From contig CAYUIS010000098.1 of the NCBI GenBank assembly GCA_964444825.1, forward strand, positions 1 through 19,504: a stretch of DNA of 19,504 nt, read 5' to 3'. A program made the translations under genes and the position numbers. Under the pieces are notes generated by a model that was not told the DNA's origin, ran no database searches, and worked only from the letters and a program-made list of their open reading frames with translations. This DNA is from CAYUIS01 sp964444825 (GTDB lineage Bacteria; Chloroflexota; Anaerolineae; B4-G1). Every line of letters starts with the position of its first letter. The first letter of the stretch is position 1. Positions 7,441-14,142 of this stretch are shown here, in pieces.

Positions 7441-9200
7441 TCAACACTCTCCTCGTGGCTGGCCTGGATTGCCAGGTCGATGAAAACTGCGGCAGTCCAT
7501 CCAAATGTGTCGGCAGCGGTCGCGGGCGGCTGACCGGTCCGCGAACTGTAGTATTCATAGATGCTGGGCTGTCTCATGATGAGGTCCAGTGTCTTATCCC
7601 GCAGCCTGTGGGCGAGGTCAACCTCTCTCACTTGGCGCAGCGCCTCAATCAGGAAGTAGTTGATGTTGGCCCACACCGGTCCTCGCCACATCGCCTCTGG
7701 GTCGTAGTGCGGGTCGTTGCGCGCGACGGTAGGAAGGACGTACTCTCCCCAGAACTCGTCAGGGTCTGTGAGGTGAGACAAAAGCCGGTCGCGCATGTTG
7801 TCCGGCAACTGCCCGGTCCACAGTGGATACAGATTGAATGGTGTGATTACCGGGATGGGTTGATTGTCATGCAATGCCCGAAACAGGCCCTTCCGCTCAT
7901 CCCAAAAGTCCTCAATCATGCGGCGCACAATCGCGGCGGCGCGGCGGCGCCACATCGCGCCCTCGGCGTCCATCCCCAGCGCTTCGGCCATCACTGCCAA
8001 TGACCCCATCTGCACGCACAGATAGGTGTTCAGATCGGGCGATTCGACCGGCATGCCATAGTCCCACAGCGGACTGTCGTCCAGGCCCGAGGAGTAGGGA
8101 TGGTTATACTGGGCCAGGCCGTCCACGTCGTCGTCGTTCATGCTGAACCACCACGCGTTCCAGCGCACCAAGGGCACATAGATCTCCTGCAAAAAGTCTA
8201 GGTCGGGATCCATCTCGTGCAGCTTGAGTGCCGCCCACGCTAAAATGGGGGGTTTGGTGACCTCGGCATACAAGGGGTGGTCGATGGTGGAGACGACGCC
8301 CTCATCGTAGACGGCGTCCGGCAGCATGCCGTCGGGAAGCTGGCAATCCAACATGGCACGGATCTGGTTGCGCGCCAACTCAGCATCTACGTGGCGATAG
8401 GCCAGGGCGTGCATAGCGCTATCCCATAGCCACAGCCCCACATAGTTGATCTTGGAGGGCGTCATCGCTTCATACGTCACTTTTCCCTGGGGACTGATGA
8501 GGTTGTTGGCCATAATCCACCAGGCATATGCGTAGGTGAGGCTGTATCGTTCATCGACCGCTGGCACTCGATCGAACCAATCGTGCCAGCGGGCCTCAGC
8601 AGCCGCACGCGCGACAGAGAACGGAAGTGCGTCGGGCGATAGATCCGGGCGCTCGTGAACCGCAAGGATGATGGCACAATCGTTGCCAGCCTGGACGATA
8701 AACTCCACGGCGTAGCCGCCCTTCTCGGGCGTGATCCGGTTGCGAACGGGTTCTCCGTTGCTGGCGTACGCCAGGTTGCGGATGGCCTTGAACACGCCGC
8801 CCTGATCTGTCTGCTCCCAGAACTGGGGCGAGACGTGGAACCGCAGACCGGCCGTCACCTGGGGGGGCAGGCCGAAAGCGAGGGTGCGCTTGTCCTGAAA
8901 CACCAAACCAAAATCCCCCAGCCGAGTCTGAAAGTCGAGTGCGTGGGGATAGGTCGCGACCTCAAAGTCGAGCGCCTCGCCCTGCTCGTCCACCAGGCAG
9001 ACATTATTGATGAACGGCGGTCGGCGCAGATATGCCTCGATGTCCGGCTGTAGCTCGGTCAGACGCTCGGCCAGTTTGAGGAACAATCGGCTCCGACCGG
9101 GCGCGCGGAAGACGAGCAACCGTGACCCCCGATCGCTAAAAGGAACGCGCTCGATGTCGATGCGGTTTCTGAGTAGGTTGAGGTGAGGAGATGTCGCCAT
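7437..9200 (-). CDS. GH63/MGH1-like alpha-glycosidase
   Basis: The 587-residue product has an N-terminal beta region and an (alpha/alpha)6-barrel catalytic part. Visible barrel motifs are GLWLWDSAMHALAYR, QLPDGMLPDAVYDEG, the acid-type loop SGLDDSPLWDYG, MWRGPVWANINYFLIEAL and the C-terminal EYYSSRTG plus ADTFGWTAAVFIDL. This pattern is shared by GH63 enzymes acting on glucosylglycerate or mannosylglycerate and by related glucosidases; trehalose derivatives are also possible. The start chosen is ATG at 9200, 4 nt after the bL35 stop, because family similarity begins soon after it; an upstream frame to 9281 lies inside bL35 and is not coding. The gene opens a cassette with GT20, GT4 and phosphatase genes, so it may recycle or trim their product. 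Confidence 0.85.
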   Translation of the reverse strand: MATSPHLNLLRNRIDIERVPFSDRGSRLLVFRAPGRSRLFLKLAERLTELQPDIEAYLRRPPFINNVCLVDEQGEALDFEVATYPHALDFQTRLGDFGLVFQDKRTLAFGLPPQVTAGLRFHVSPQFWEQTDQGGVFKAIRNLAYASNGEPVRNRITPEKGGYAVEFIVQAGNDCAIILAVHERPDLSPDALPFSVARAAAEARWHDWFDRVPAVDERYSLTYAYAWWIMANNLISPQGKVTYEAMTPSKINYVGLWLWDSAMHALAYRHVDAELARNQIRAMLDCQLPDGMLPDAVYDEGVVSTIDHPLYAEVTKPPILAWAALKLHEMDPDLDFLQEIYVPLVRWNAWWFSMNDDDVDGLAQYNHPYSSGLDDSPLWDYGMPVESPDLNTYLCVQMGSLAVMAEALGMDAEGAMWRRRAAAIVRRMIEDFWDERKGLFRALHDNQPIPVITPFNLYPLWTGQLPDNMRDRLLSHLTDPDEFWGEYVLPTVARNDPHYDPEAMWRGPVWANINYFLIEALRQVREVDLAHRLRDKTLDLIMRQPSIYEYYSSRTGQPPATAADTFGWTAAVFIDLAIQASHEESVE

Positions 9201-9204
9201 CCTC

Positions 9205-9411
9205 TCACTTGCTCTGTCGCAGCGCCAATAGGCGCCGCACGCGCTTCTCATCCACCTCGTGCACCGGCAGGTCCTTGTCAAAGGAGCGAAGAACTCGCTT
9301 TGACTTCTTGGTTCGCCGGTGGCTGCGTCGGTTCTTTAGCCGGCGTAGCTTGCGCTTGCCGGTAACCTTGAAGCGTTTTGACGTTGATTTGTGTGTCTTT
9401 GTCTTGGGCAT
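9205..9411 (-). CDS. rpmI: 50S ribosomal protein bL35
   Basis: The 68-residue product starts MPKTKTHKSTSKRFKVTG and continues with the basic KLRRLKNRRSHRRTKKSK stretch typical of bL35, a structural protein of the large subunit. The ATG at 9411 has GGAG seven to eight bases upstream; a longer frame to 9477 has no support. bL35 is normally encoded in infC-rpmI-rplT, but here neither IF3 nor bL20 is adjacent: CarD lies 62 nt upstream and a glycosidase 4 nt downstream. This may be a relocated single copy or a second copy. The C-terminus (DLPVHEVDEKRVRRLLALRQSK) is somewhat longer than usual. Confidence 0.9.
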   Translation of the reverse strand: MPKTKTHKSTSKRFKVTGKRKLRRLKNRRSHRRTKKSKRVLRSFDKDLPVHEVDEKRVRRLLALRQSK

Positions 9412-9473
9412 AGTCTTCTCCGATTGTCTTCCTTCAGAATCGTCGCCGGTCTCCAAGTCGCGCCACCGATTGC

Positions 9474-10037
9474 TCATCCACCCCTTGCGATAACGTTGCC
9501 AAGCGCATAACGAAGTTTAGGCTGGTCGGTCTTCCTCGGAAGCATTGCCTCCCACAACTGATTCCTCACCTGAGCCTCGCCATCTGTCAGTTCGGCGCCC
9601 TGTGCGGCCGCGATCTCCCCTGCGAGCAGGTTGATCCCCTTTTGGTATAGCCGTCTCCCCGTTGCCGTCAGTCCGTTCTTTTTGTGCTGTCGCCAGGCCA
9701 GGTCTCGCACGGCCTCCACAACCTGCATCAAATCGCCTGAGACGAGCCGGCGCTCCAGCAGCGCCTGCCGCTTCTTGTAGTCGGCAGGAAGCTTGTCTGG
9801 GCTATCACGCAGCACACGCCACACCCGGTCCAACTTGGACCGTCGGATTGCACGCCGCAACCCTCGCGCCGCCGCATCCTTGACCGGAATCATCAGGTTG
9901 GTACGCACGTGGCTTAGTAGCTCGATCTTGTAGTATGCTTTGTCCCCGCCGTCTCGTCGTAGCTCCTCGATATCGGTCACCACACCAGCTCCGCGGATGG
10001 GGTGAACAACTGCGTCGCCTACTTTGAACATTGTCAT
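9474..10037 (-). CDS. carD: CarD/CdnL-family transcription regulator
   Basis: The N-terminal segment MFKVGDAVVHPIRGAGVVTDIEE, followed by YYKIELL and NLMIPV, is the CarD/TRCF RNA-polymerase-interacting Tudor-like domain (about residues 3-65); the rest is a basic helical domain (about 75-187) that in CarD proteins contacts promoter DNA near the upstream edge of the bubble. These proteins stabilise open complexes, often at rRNA and stress promoters. The ATG at 10037 is chosen because GAGGAG lies 8 nt upstream; a TTG one codon earlier is too close. It follows the DksA-type gene by 72 nt, the largest internal gap between S1 and otsB, in which an extended -10-like TGGTATATC occurs but without a good -35. 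Confidence 0.9.
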   Translation of the reverse strand: MTMFKVGDAVVHPIRGAGVVTDIEELRRDGGDKAYYKIELLSHVRTNLMIPVKDAAARGLRRAIRRSKLDRVWRVLRDSPDKLPADYKKRQALLERRLVSGDLMQVVEAVRDLAWRQHKKNGLTATGRRLYQKGINLLAGEIAAAQGAELTDGEAQVRNQLWEAMLPRKTDQPKLRYALGNVIARGG

Positions 10038-10109
10038 CAACTATTCTCCTCTAGATATACCAAAAAACAACACTCGTCTCTCTCAACCTGTTTTACTCCT
10101 CACTGCTGG

Positions 10110-10478
10110 CTACGTGTGGGACTCGGCCTTCAGCACGCTTTGCCGTGGCGCAGGGACTTGGTGTTCACCAGCCTGCGCACAGCGGACACACACAGTGGTA
10201 TGCGGTAGCACCGCCAGGCGGTCCGGGTGGATAGGTTGTCCACACTGCCCACAGATCCCATATGTGGTCTCATCGACCTGTGACAGTGTCTGTTCCAGGC
10301 TTGTAGCCCGCTCTTTGAGCTGCTGCAGCATGGCCCGATTCAGCTCCCAGCGCGTGACCCCCGAAGCCCCTTTGCCCAAACCATAGTCCGGCTTGTCTTC
10401 CAAAGCTGCCTGCAATGCGGCAATCTGAGCCTGTGTTTCGTCCAGTTCTCGCTGCAGTATGTTTGTCTTGTCGGTCAT
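10110..10478 (-). CDS. DksA/TraR-type C4 zinc-finger protein
   Basis: The 122-residue product has an N-terminal helical hairpin (about 1-70, ELDETQAQIAALQAALED and MLQQLKERATSLEQTL) and a four-cysteine zinc finger C76-x2-C79...C97-x2-C100 (ICGQCGQPIHPDRL, CVRC). This is the arrangement of DksA/TraR proteins, which enter the secondary channel of RNA polymerase and work with ppGpp. The acidic tip DxxDxA of true DksA is not evident, so a regulatory role with different chemistry, or a general zinc-finger function, remains possible. GGAGG stands 5 nt before the ATG. It is 33 nt downstream of the PadR gene and upstream of carD. Confidence 0.82.
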   Translation of the reverse strand: MTDKTNILQRELDETQAQIAALQAALEDKPDYGLGKGASGVTRWELNRAMLQQLKERATSLEQTLSQVDETTYGICGQCGQPIHPDRLAVLPHTTVCVRCAQAGEHQVPAPRQSVLKAESHT

Positions 10479-10511
10479 GTTTTCCTCCAGCGCACGATCA
10501 GGCCAGGTGGT

Positions 10512-11090
10512 TCAACGCACCACACTGAGGCCGTTTTCCTCCAACACCTTCTCCAATACTCGTTCCCGTGATCGCTCCTGTGACAGACATTCCAGCGCGC
10601 GATCCAGCCAGGCGATCTCTGTCCTCGCCGCCGTCAAGGCGAAATCGAAGGCCAGATCTTGGCCGGATCTCAGCGCCTTGTCGTGTGCCTCAGTAGCTGG
10701 CTCCAAGGATGCTCGATAAGCGGCGACCTGTGAGCGCCGTCGCCGCAGGCACGCCACCAGGTCGTCATACGACAGGCTGTTGGCCAACATCAGGCGCATC
10801 AGGAACGCCTTCAGAGATCCGCTCGGGTCAAGCGGTTTACTGATCCACTTCTGCAACACCCGTGTGCCAGCTTCTGTGATGCTGTAAACCTTCCGCGACG
10901 GCCTATCCTCGTTCTGAATCACTTCCACGTCGACCAGGCCGTCCCCCAACAGGGCGTGCAAGCTGGGATACACGCTGCCGAAACTCGGGCTGCCGACCAG
11001 CCAATCCAGGCTCCCGAGATAGCCTTTGACGTCATAACCCGACATTGGCTGCTGGGCCAACAAACCGAGAATGAAATAGCGAAAACTCAT
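10512..11090 (-). CDS. PadR-family transcriptional regulator
   Basis: The 192-residue protein has the PadR winged-helix N-terminus (ILGLLAQQPMSGYDVKGYL, SVYPSLHALLGDGLVDVE, RKVYSITEAGTRVLQKWI, residues about 5-85) and a helical dimerisation C-terminus (about 95-180), as in the Vir/AphA-like PadR subgroup. Such proteins usually repress a nearby operon and respond to a small ligand. It lies 13 nt behind the sigma-factor stop, with GAGGTG overlapping the sigma gene end, so it may be autoregulated within this operon. The operator is not identifiable here. Confidence 0.9.
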   Translation of the reverse strand: MSFRYFILGLLAQQPMSGYDVKGYLGSLDWLVGSPSFGSVYPSLHALLGDGLVDVEVIQNEDRPSRKVYSITEAGTRVLQKWISKPLDPSGSLKAFLMRLMLANSLSYDDLVACLRRRRSQVAAYRASLEPATEAHDKALRSGQDLAFDFALTAARTEIAWLDRALECLSQERSRERVLEKVLEENGLSVVR

Positions 11091-11103
11091 CGTATCGACA
11101 CCT

Positions 11104-12285
11104 CTAGCTCAGATAACTCCGCAGCCTGCGACTGTGCCGCGGATGACGCAACCTCCTGAAACCACTCTGCACGATCTGGCGGGCCCGCTCGCGGGTCACA
11201 CCGAGTTTCTGGCCTATCTCCTGCAGGCTGTACGTGCGGTCGCCCTCCAGACCGAAGCGCAGGCGCAGGACCCGGGCCTCGCGAGGGGGGAGCGTGGCCA
11301 ACATCCGATTCAAGTCCTCACGCAGTTGGCTCTGATCGGCGCTTTGAGCTGGCGAAGGGGCACCTTCGTCCTTTATCAGATCGCCCAGCTCACTCGCGTC
11401 CTCCTCTTCACCGATGGGTCTATCCAGGGACATGGGACGTGATGAAACCCGCAGCATCCACTGCACCTGATGGGGATCAATCCCCATTTCCTCGGCTATC
11501 TCCTCAGGGGTAGATCGACGTCCTAGATCTTGTTCCATCTTTTGTGCCGTCCGGATAAGCTTTCTGATGCGGTCGCCCATGTGAACCGGGATACGGATCG
11601 TGCGTCCCTGCTGGGACACGGCCCGGGTGATGCCTTGGCGGATCCACCAGGTGGCATAGGTGCCGAACTTGTATCCCCGCGAATAGTCGAACCTATCTGC
11701 CGCCTTGATCAAGCCCAGGTTACCCGCCTGGATAAGATCGAGAAAAGATAGGCCCAGCCCCCTGTATCTCTTGGCCATACTCACGACGAGACGCGTGTTC
11801 GCCTCGATGAGGCGCTGGCGGGCCTCTTGCCCTCGCTTGATCAGACGGTTCAGCCCACTCCTTTCCCGGCGATCGTGACCATTGTGCGCCAACTGGCGTT
11901 CGGCCTCTCGCCCGCGCTCCACTTGCCTGCCCAGTGTTACCTCATCCTCTGGCGTCAGGAGAGGCACGTGGCCCATCTCCTTGAGGTACAGACCGACGGT
12001 GTCGCTGGCAGGGATGGTGGTCAGATCGGGAGCATCCGGACGATCTCCATCGCCACCAGTTCTCTCACCTCTGCTCTTCGTTTCCTCGGCCTCCTGCTTG
12101 CTGTCATAGACCGCGACGCACTGATCATAGAGGATGGTTGACAACTCCTCCAACTGATCCAGACGGTATTCCGCTTCAGGGAGTGCCTCCAACACCTGAT
12201 CGGCGGTGAGGTATCCCTGTTCCTCGGCTACGTTCAGCAGCCAGTCGATCTTGTTTGATTGTTCCTGCGGCGCGAGCTTGTCCAT
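11104..12285 (-). CDS. RNA polymerase sigma-70 factor (RpoD/SigA-like)
   Basis: The 393-residue product contains a region 1.1-like N-terminus (about 12-62), an acidic linker, region 1.2 (TVGLYLKEMGHVPLLTPEDE, 96-115), region 2 (NTRLVVSMAKRYRGLGLSF to TYATWWIRQGITRA, 163-222), the 2.4/3.0 junction SQQGRTIRIPVHMGDRI, region 3 (about 250-300) and region 4 with its helix-turn-helix (about 353-376, YSLQEIGQKLGVTRERARQI). Region 4.2 departs from housekeeping factors: RERARQIVQSGFRRLRHP in place of RERIRQIEAKALRKLRHP. This suggests a paralogous group 1/2 factor. The start is ATG at 12285 with AAGGAG about 14 nt upstream, rather far; no better start was seen. bL36 lies 53 nt upstream. Confidence 0.92.
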   Translation of the reverse strand: MDKLAPQEQSNKIDWLLNVAEEQGYLTADQVLEALPEAEYRLDQLEELSTILYDQCVAVYDSKQEAEETKSRGERTGGDGDRPDAPDLTTIPASDTVGLYLKEMGHVPLLTPEDEVTLGRQVERGREAERQLAHNGHDRRERSGLNRLIKRGQEARQRLIEANTRLVVSMAKRYRGLGLSFLDLIQAGNLGLIKAADRFDYSRGYKFGTYATWWIRQGITRAVSQQGRTIRIPVHMGDRIRKLIRTAQKMEQDLGRRSTPEEIAEEMGIDPHQVQWMLRVSSRPMSLDRPIGEEEDASELGDLIKDEGAPSPAQSADQSQLREDLNRMLATLPPREARVLRLRFGLEGDRTYSLQEIGQKLGVTRERARQIVQSGFRRLRHPRHSRRLRSYLS

Positions 12286-12338
12286 TCGGTAGATCTGTAC
12301 TCCTTGTTTGCGTTTTGCTCCCGGCTGTCTATCCGCAC

Positions 12339-12452
12339 CTAGCCCTGTCTCTGCTTGTGCTTGGGGTTACTACAGATGACGTATATCGTGCCCTTGCGCT
12401 TAACGATCTTGCACTTTGGGCAACGGCGCTTGACCGATGGTGATACTTTCAT
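12339..12452 (-). CDS. rpmJ: 50S ribosomal protein bL36
   Basis: A 37-residue reading frame between S1 and the sigma factor reads MKVSPSVKRRCPKCKIVK and ends CSNPKHKQRQG, a full match to the bL36 pattern. The zinc ribbon is complete (C11, C14, C27, H32), so this is the zinc-binding form. Of two in-frame ATGs (12458, 12452) the second is chosen: GGGAGG lies 8 nt before it and only 2 nt before the first, and canonical bL36 begins MKV. The gene sits 36 nt after the S1 stop. bL36 is usually in the spc/alpha ribosomal operon beside infA and rpsM, so this location is unusual. Confidence 0.93.
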   Translation of the reverse strand: MKVSPSVKRRCPKCKIVKRKGTIYVICSNPKHKQRQG

Positions 12453-12488
12453 TGTCATATCCTCCCGTTTCTTATCGAGCGCGAACAC

Positions 12489-13610
12489 CTATGTTTCAGG
12501 GTCGGTACGTGGAGGGCTGATGTCCTCCAGTCTGAGCGCAATCTGGTGCTCCCACTGATCGACCTCCAAAATGGCCACAATGACCGGGGTGCCGGGTTCC
12601 AGATCAGGAAAGGTAGCTGCTCCATCTGACATTTCAGAGACGTGGACCAGTCCCTCAACTCCGTCGCCAAGGCTCACAAAGGCCCCGAACTCTTTTATAC
12701 CCGTCACGGTTCCCTGGACAATGTCGCCTTTACGCAGGCTTGAGGTTACCTGGTCCCAGGGATTAGTCAACAGCCGCTTCCGGCTTAGCCCGATGCGTTC
12801 CCGTTGTCGGTCCACGTTCAGGACGTACACCTCGACCTCGTCGCCCGTCTTCAACACCTCTCTGGGGTGATCCACGTATTTCCAGCCCAGTTCCGAAATG
12901 TGGATCAGTCCATCCACGCCGCCCAGGTCCACGAAAGCGCCAAAGTCCACCAGGTTGCGCACGGTCCCGGTGCGCACATCTCCCTCCGTCAGTTCCTCAA
13001 ACAGTTGCTGTCGTCTGTGGCTGTTCGCGACCCGTTCAGATAGCACCAGGCGTCGCCGCTGTTGATCCACCGAGATGACTGTCAGCGATAGGCTCTTTCC
13101 TACTAACTTGGCCTTTGCTTCCTGTAGGCGCTCTCCCCGCAAACCTGGAGGTAGCGCGGCCAGATGCGAATTCGGGACGAAACCCTGCAAACGGCCAAAT
13201 AGGACGATCACACCGCCGCGGTTGGAATCCACCACTTCGGCTTCCACAACCTGTTCCTTCTCCAATAGCTCCTGAGCCCGCAGCCAGTCCTGTCCCTGCA
13301 GTCCTTTGTTGAGTGAGACTGTCACGCCATCCTCAAGTCCCCAAGTACTTAGGATGACAACTGGCACGCGGTCGCCGATCTCCAGGCTATCGACGTATGC
13401 AACATCGTCTACCAGGTCCAGGTCCCTGGGCGGTATGATGCCATCTCGCTTGGCTCCCAGGTCAACGACCATATCGTTGCTACCAATATCGAGAATGGTG
13501 GCTTCACGAACCTCCCCTTGTCGGGGGCGCGTGTAGTCGTACTCGCTCTTGATCAACCTAGCGAATTGCGATTGTCCTGAATCAACGTGTTCCGCAGCCG
13601 TTGTCACCAT
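12489..13610 (-). CDS. rpsA: 30S ribosomal protein S1 (four S1 domains)
   Basis: The 373-residue product contains four OB-fold S1 repeats at about 31-104, 120-192, 207-279 and 292-364. The last two are closest to consensus (GTVRNLVDFGAFVDLGGVDG then LIHISELGW, and GTVTGIKEFGAFVSLGDGVEG then LVHVSEMS). S1 delivers mRNA to the small subunit. Four domains is shorter than the six of E. coli but common in other phyla. A perfect AGGAGGT (13617-13623) stands 6 nt before the ATG, and a strong promoter with a 255-nt leader lies upstream. It is the first gene of the thirteen-gene minus-strand run. Confidence 0.9.
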   Translation of the reverse strand: MVTTAAEHVDSGQSQFARLIKSEYDYTRPRQGEVREATILDIGSNDMVVDLGAKRDGIIPPRDLDLVDDVAYVDSLEIGDRVPVVILSTWGLEDGVTVSLNKGLQGQDWLRAQELLEKEQVVEAEVVDSNRGGVIVLFGRLQGFVPNSHLAALPPGLRGERLQEAKAKLVGKSLSLTVISVDQQRRRLVLSERVANSHRRQQLFEELTEGDVRTGTVRNLVDFGAFVDLGGVDGLIHISELGWKYVDHPREVLKTGDEVEVYVLNVDRQRERIGLSRKRLLTNPWDQVTSSLRKGDIVQGTVTGIKEFGAFVSLGDGVEGLVHVSEMSDGAATFPDLEPGTPVIVAILEVDQWEHQIALRLEDISPPRTDPET

Positions 13611-13616
13611 ACACTT

Positions 13617-13623
13617 ACCTCCT
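13617..13623 (-). promoter_or_regulatory. Strong Shine-Dalgarno of rpsA
   Basis: AGGAGGT on the minus strand is a full-length anti-16S match, 6 nt before the S1 start codon. It fixes the start of rpsA at 13610. Confidence 0.85.
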
Positions 13624-13650
13624 ATTTCAATGATTTGGATGTTAAGGTCA

Positions 13651-13743
13651 TCAGCTTGACCTGCCGGTACAACTCAAAAGAAAGGACCTGGTTGGTCATC
13701 ACCCGCGCGAGGGTCTCAGCACGAACCAGGTCTGACATCAGAC
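13651..13743 (-). promoter_or_regulatory. Structured rpsA leader with attenuator-like hairpin
   Basis: On the minus strand GACCTGGTT (13732-13724) pairs perfectly with AACCAGGTC (13693-13685), enclosing a small ACCC/GGGT hairpin, and is followed by CTTTCTTTT (13683-13675), which resembles an intrinsic terminator. Two further dyads compete for the same bases: GTCTG-ATGT-CAGAC (13743-13730) overlaps the 5' arm, and an AGGTCA/TGACCT dyad just downstream repeats the AGGTC word of the 3' arm. The overlap allows mutually exclusive folds. I do not recognise a known riboswitch class or T-box core. Confidence 0.5.
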
Positions 13744-13871
13744 TCGTATCCGAATTCCAAAGCGAGATCAGGAATTGTCTCCTACTGCACCTCCGTCAGT
13801 GACACAGGTGTATCGCTGTCCCCACACAGCACGGGATTCATATACCGTTTAAGTATATATCATTTTGATAT

Positions 13872-13900
13872 GTTATACCATACGAAGTTGTATGTGTCAA
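13872..13900 (-). promoter_or_regulatory. Near-consensus sigma-70 promoter for rpsA block
   Basis: TTGACA (-35, 13900-13895), a 17-bp spacer ending in TGG, and TATAAC (-10, 13877-13872) make a consensus -35 with an extended -10. Transcription would start near 13865 and give a leader of about 255 nt to the S1 start codon. It lies about 18 bp from the start of recognisable transposase-remnant sequence. Confidence 0.75.
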
Positions 13901-13918
13901 GTCTGCGTATTCCCGCAC

Positions 13919-14092
13919 AACGAGCTGGAAATCAGCCCGGAATTGCTGGAGCAACTGGACCAGATCAGCATCTCCACTGTCGAGCGGCGGTTGGCCCACA
14001 TCCACCAGGACCAACCGCGACTCCCCCGCAAGAAGCCCCGGCCGAGGAACCCGTTGCTTCAGAGCATCCCTATTCTCCGCGATGACAGATAG
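13919..14092 (+). pseudogene. Integrase-type transposase remnant
   Basis: The frame NELEISPELLEQLDQISIST then VERRL and a basic, proline-rich stretch ending LLQSIPI resembles the linker just before the DDE core of integrase-type transposases (pattern: LSPE..EQL...S..TIDR.L ... L..QIPI). Only about 58 residues remain, ending at a TAG at 14090-14092, and no start or catalytic core is present. Similarity is recalled from family patterns, so the assignment is moderate. Confidence 0.5.
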
Positions 14093-14097
14093 GGCCT

Positions 14098-14142
14098 CCG
14101 GCACCTACGGTTTACAAGTGCCGGTTACTTTGCTCGTTTTTT
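14098..14142 (+). terminator. Possible weak terminator after the transposase remnant
   Basis: CCGGCAC (14098-14104) pairs perfectly with GTGCCGG (14118-14124) around a 13-nt loop. A run of six T follows only after 12 nt (14137-14142), so termination would be weak. It could instead be an old element end. On the minus strand no T-tract follows. Confidence 0.4.

Noticed and set aside
9201..9281. Upstream extension of the GH63-like frame to 9281
   Set aside because: This part overlaps bL35 in another frame and reads as Cys/Arg-rich nonsense; family similarity begins after the ATG at 9200.
13685..13732. tRNA-like cloverleaf in the rpsA leader
   Set aside because: A GGTTCG word suggested a T-arm, but no acceptor stem, D-arm or anticodon arm with proper spacing could be built.
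13838..14104. 88-codon minus-strand frame over the rpsA promoter region
   Set aside because: It is antisense to the transposase remnant and overlaps the promoter; no ribosome-binding site and no family resemblance.
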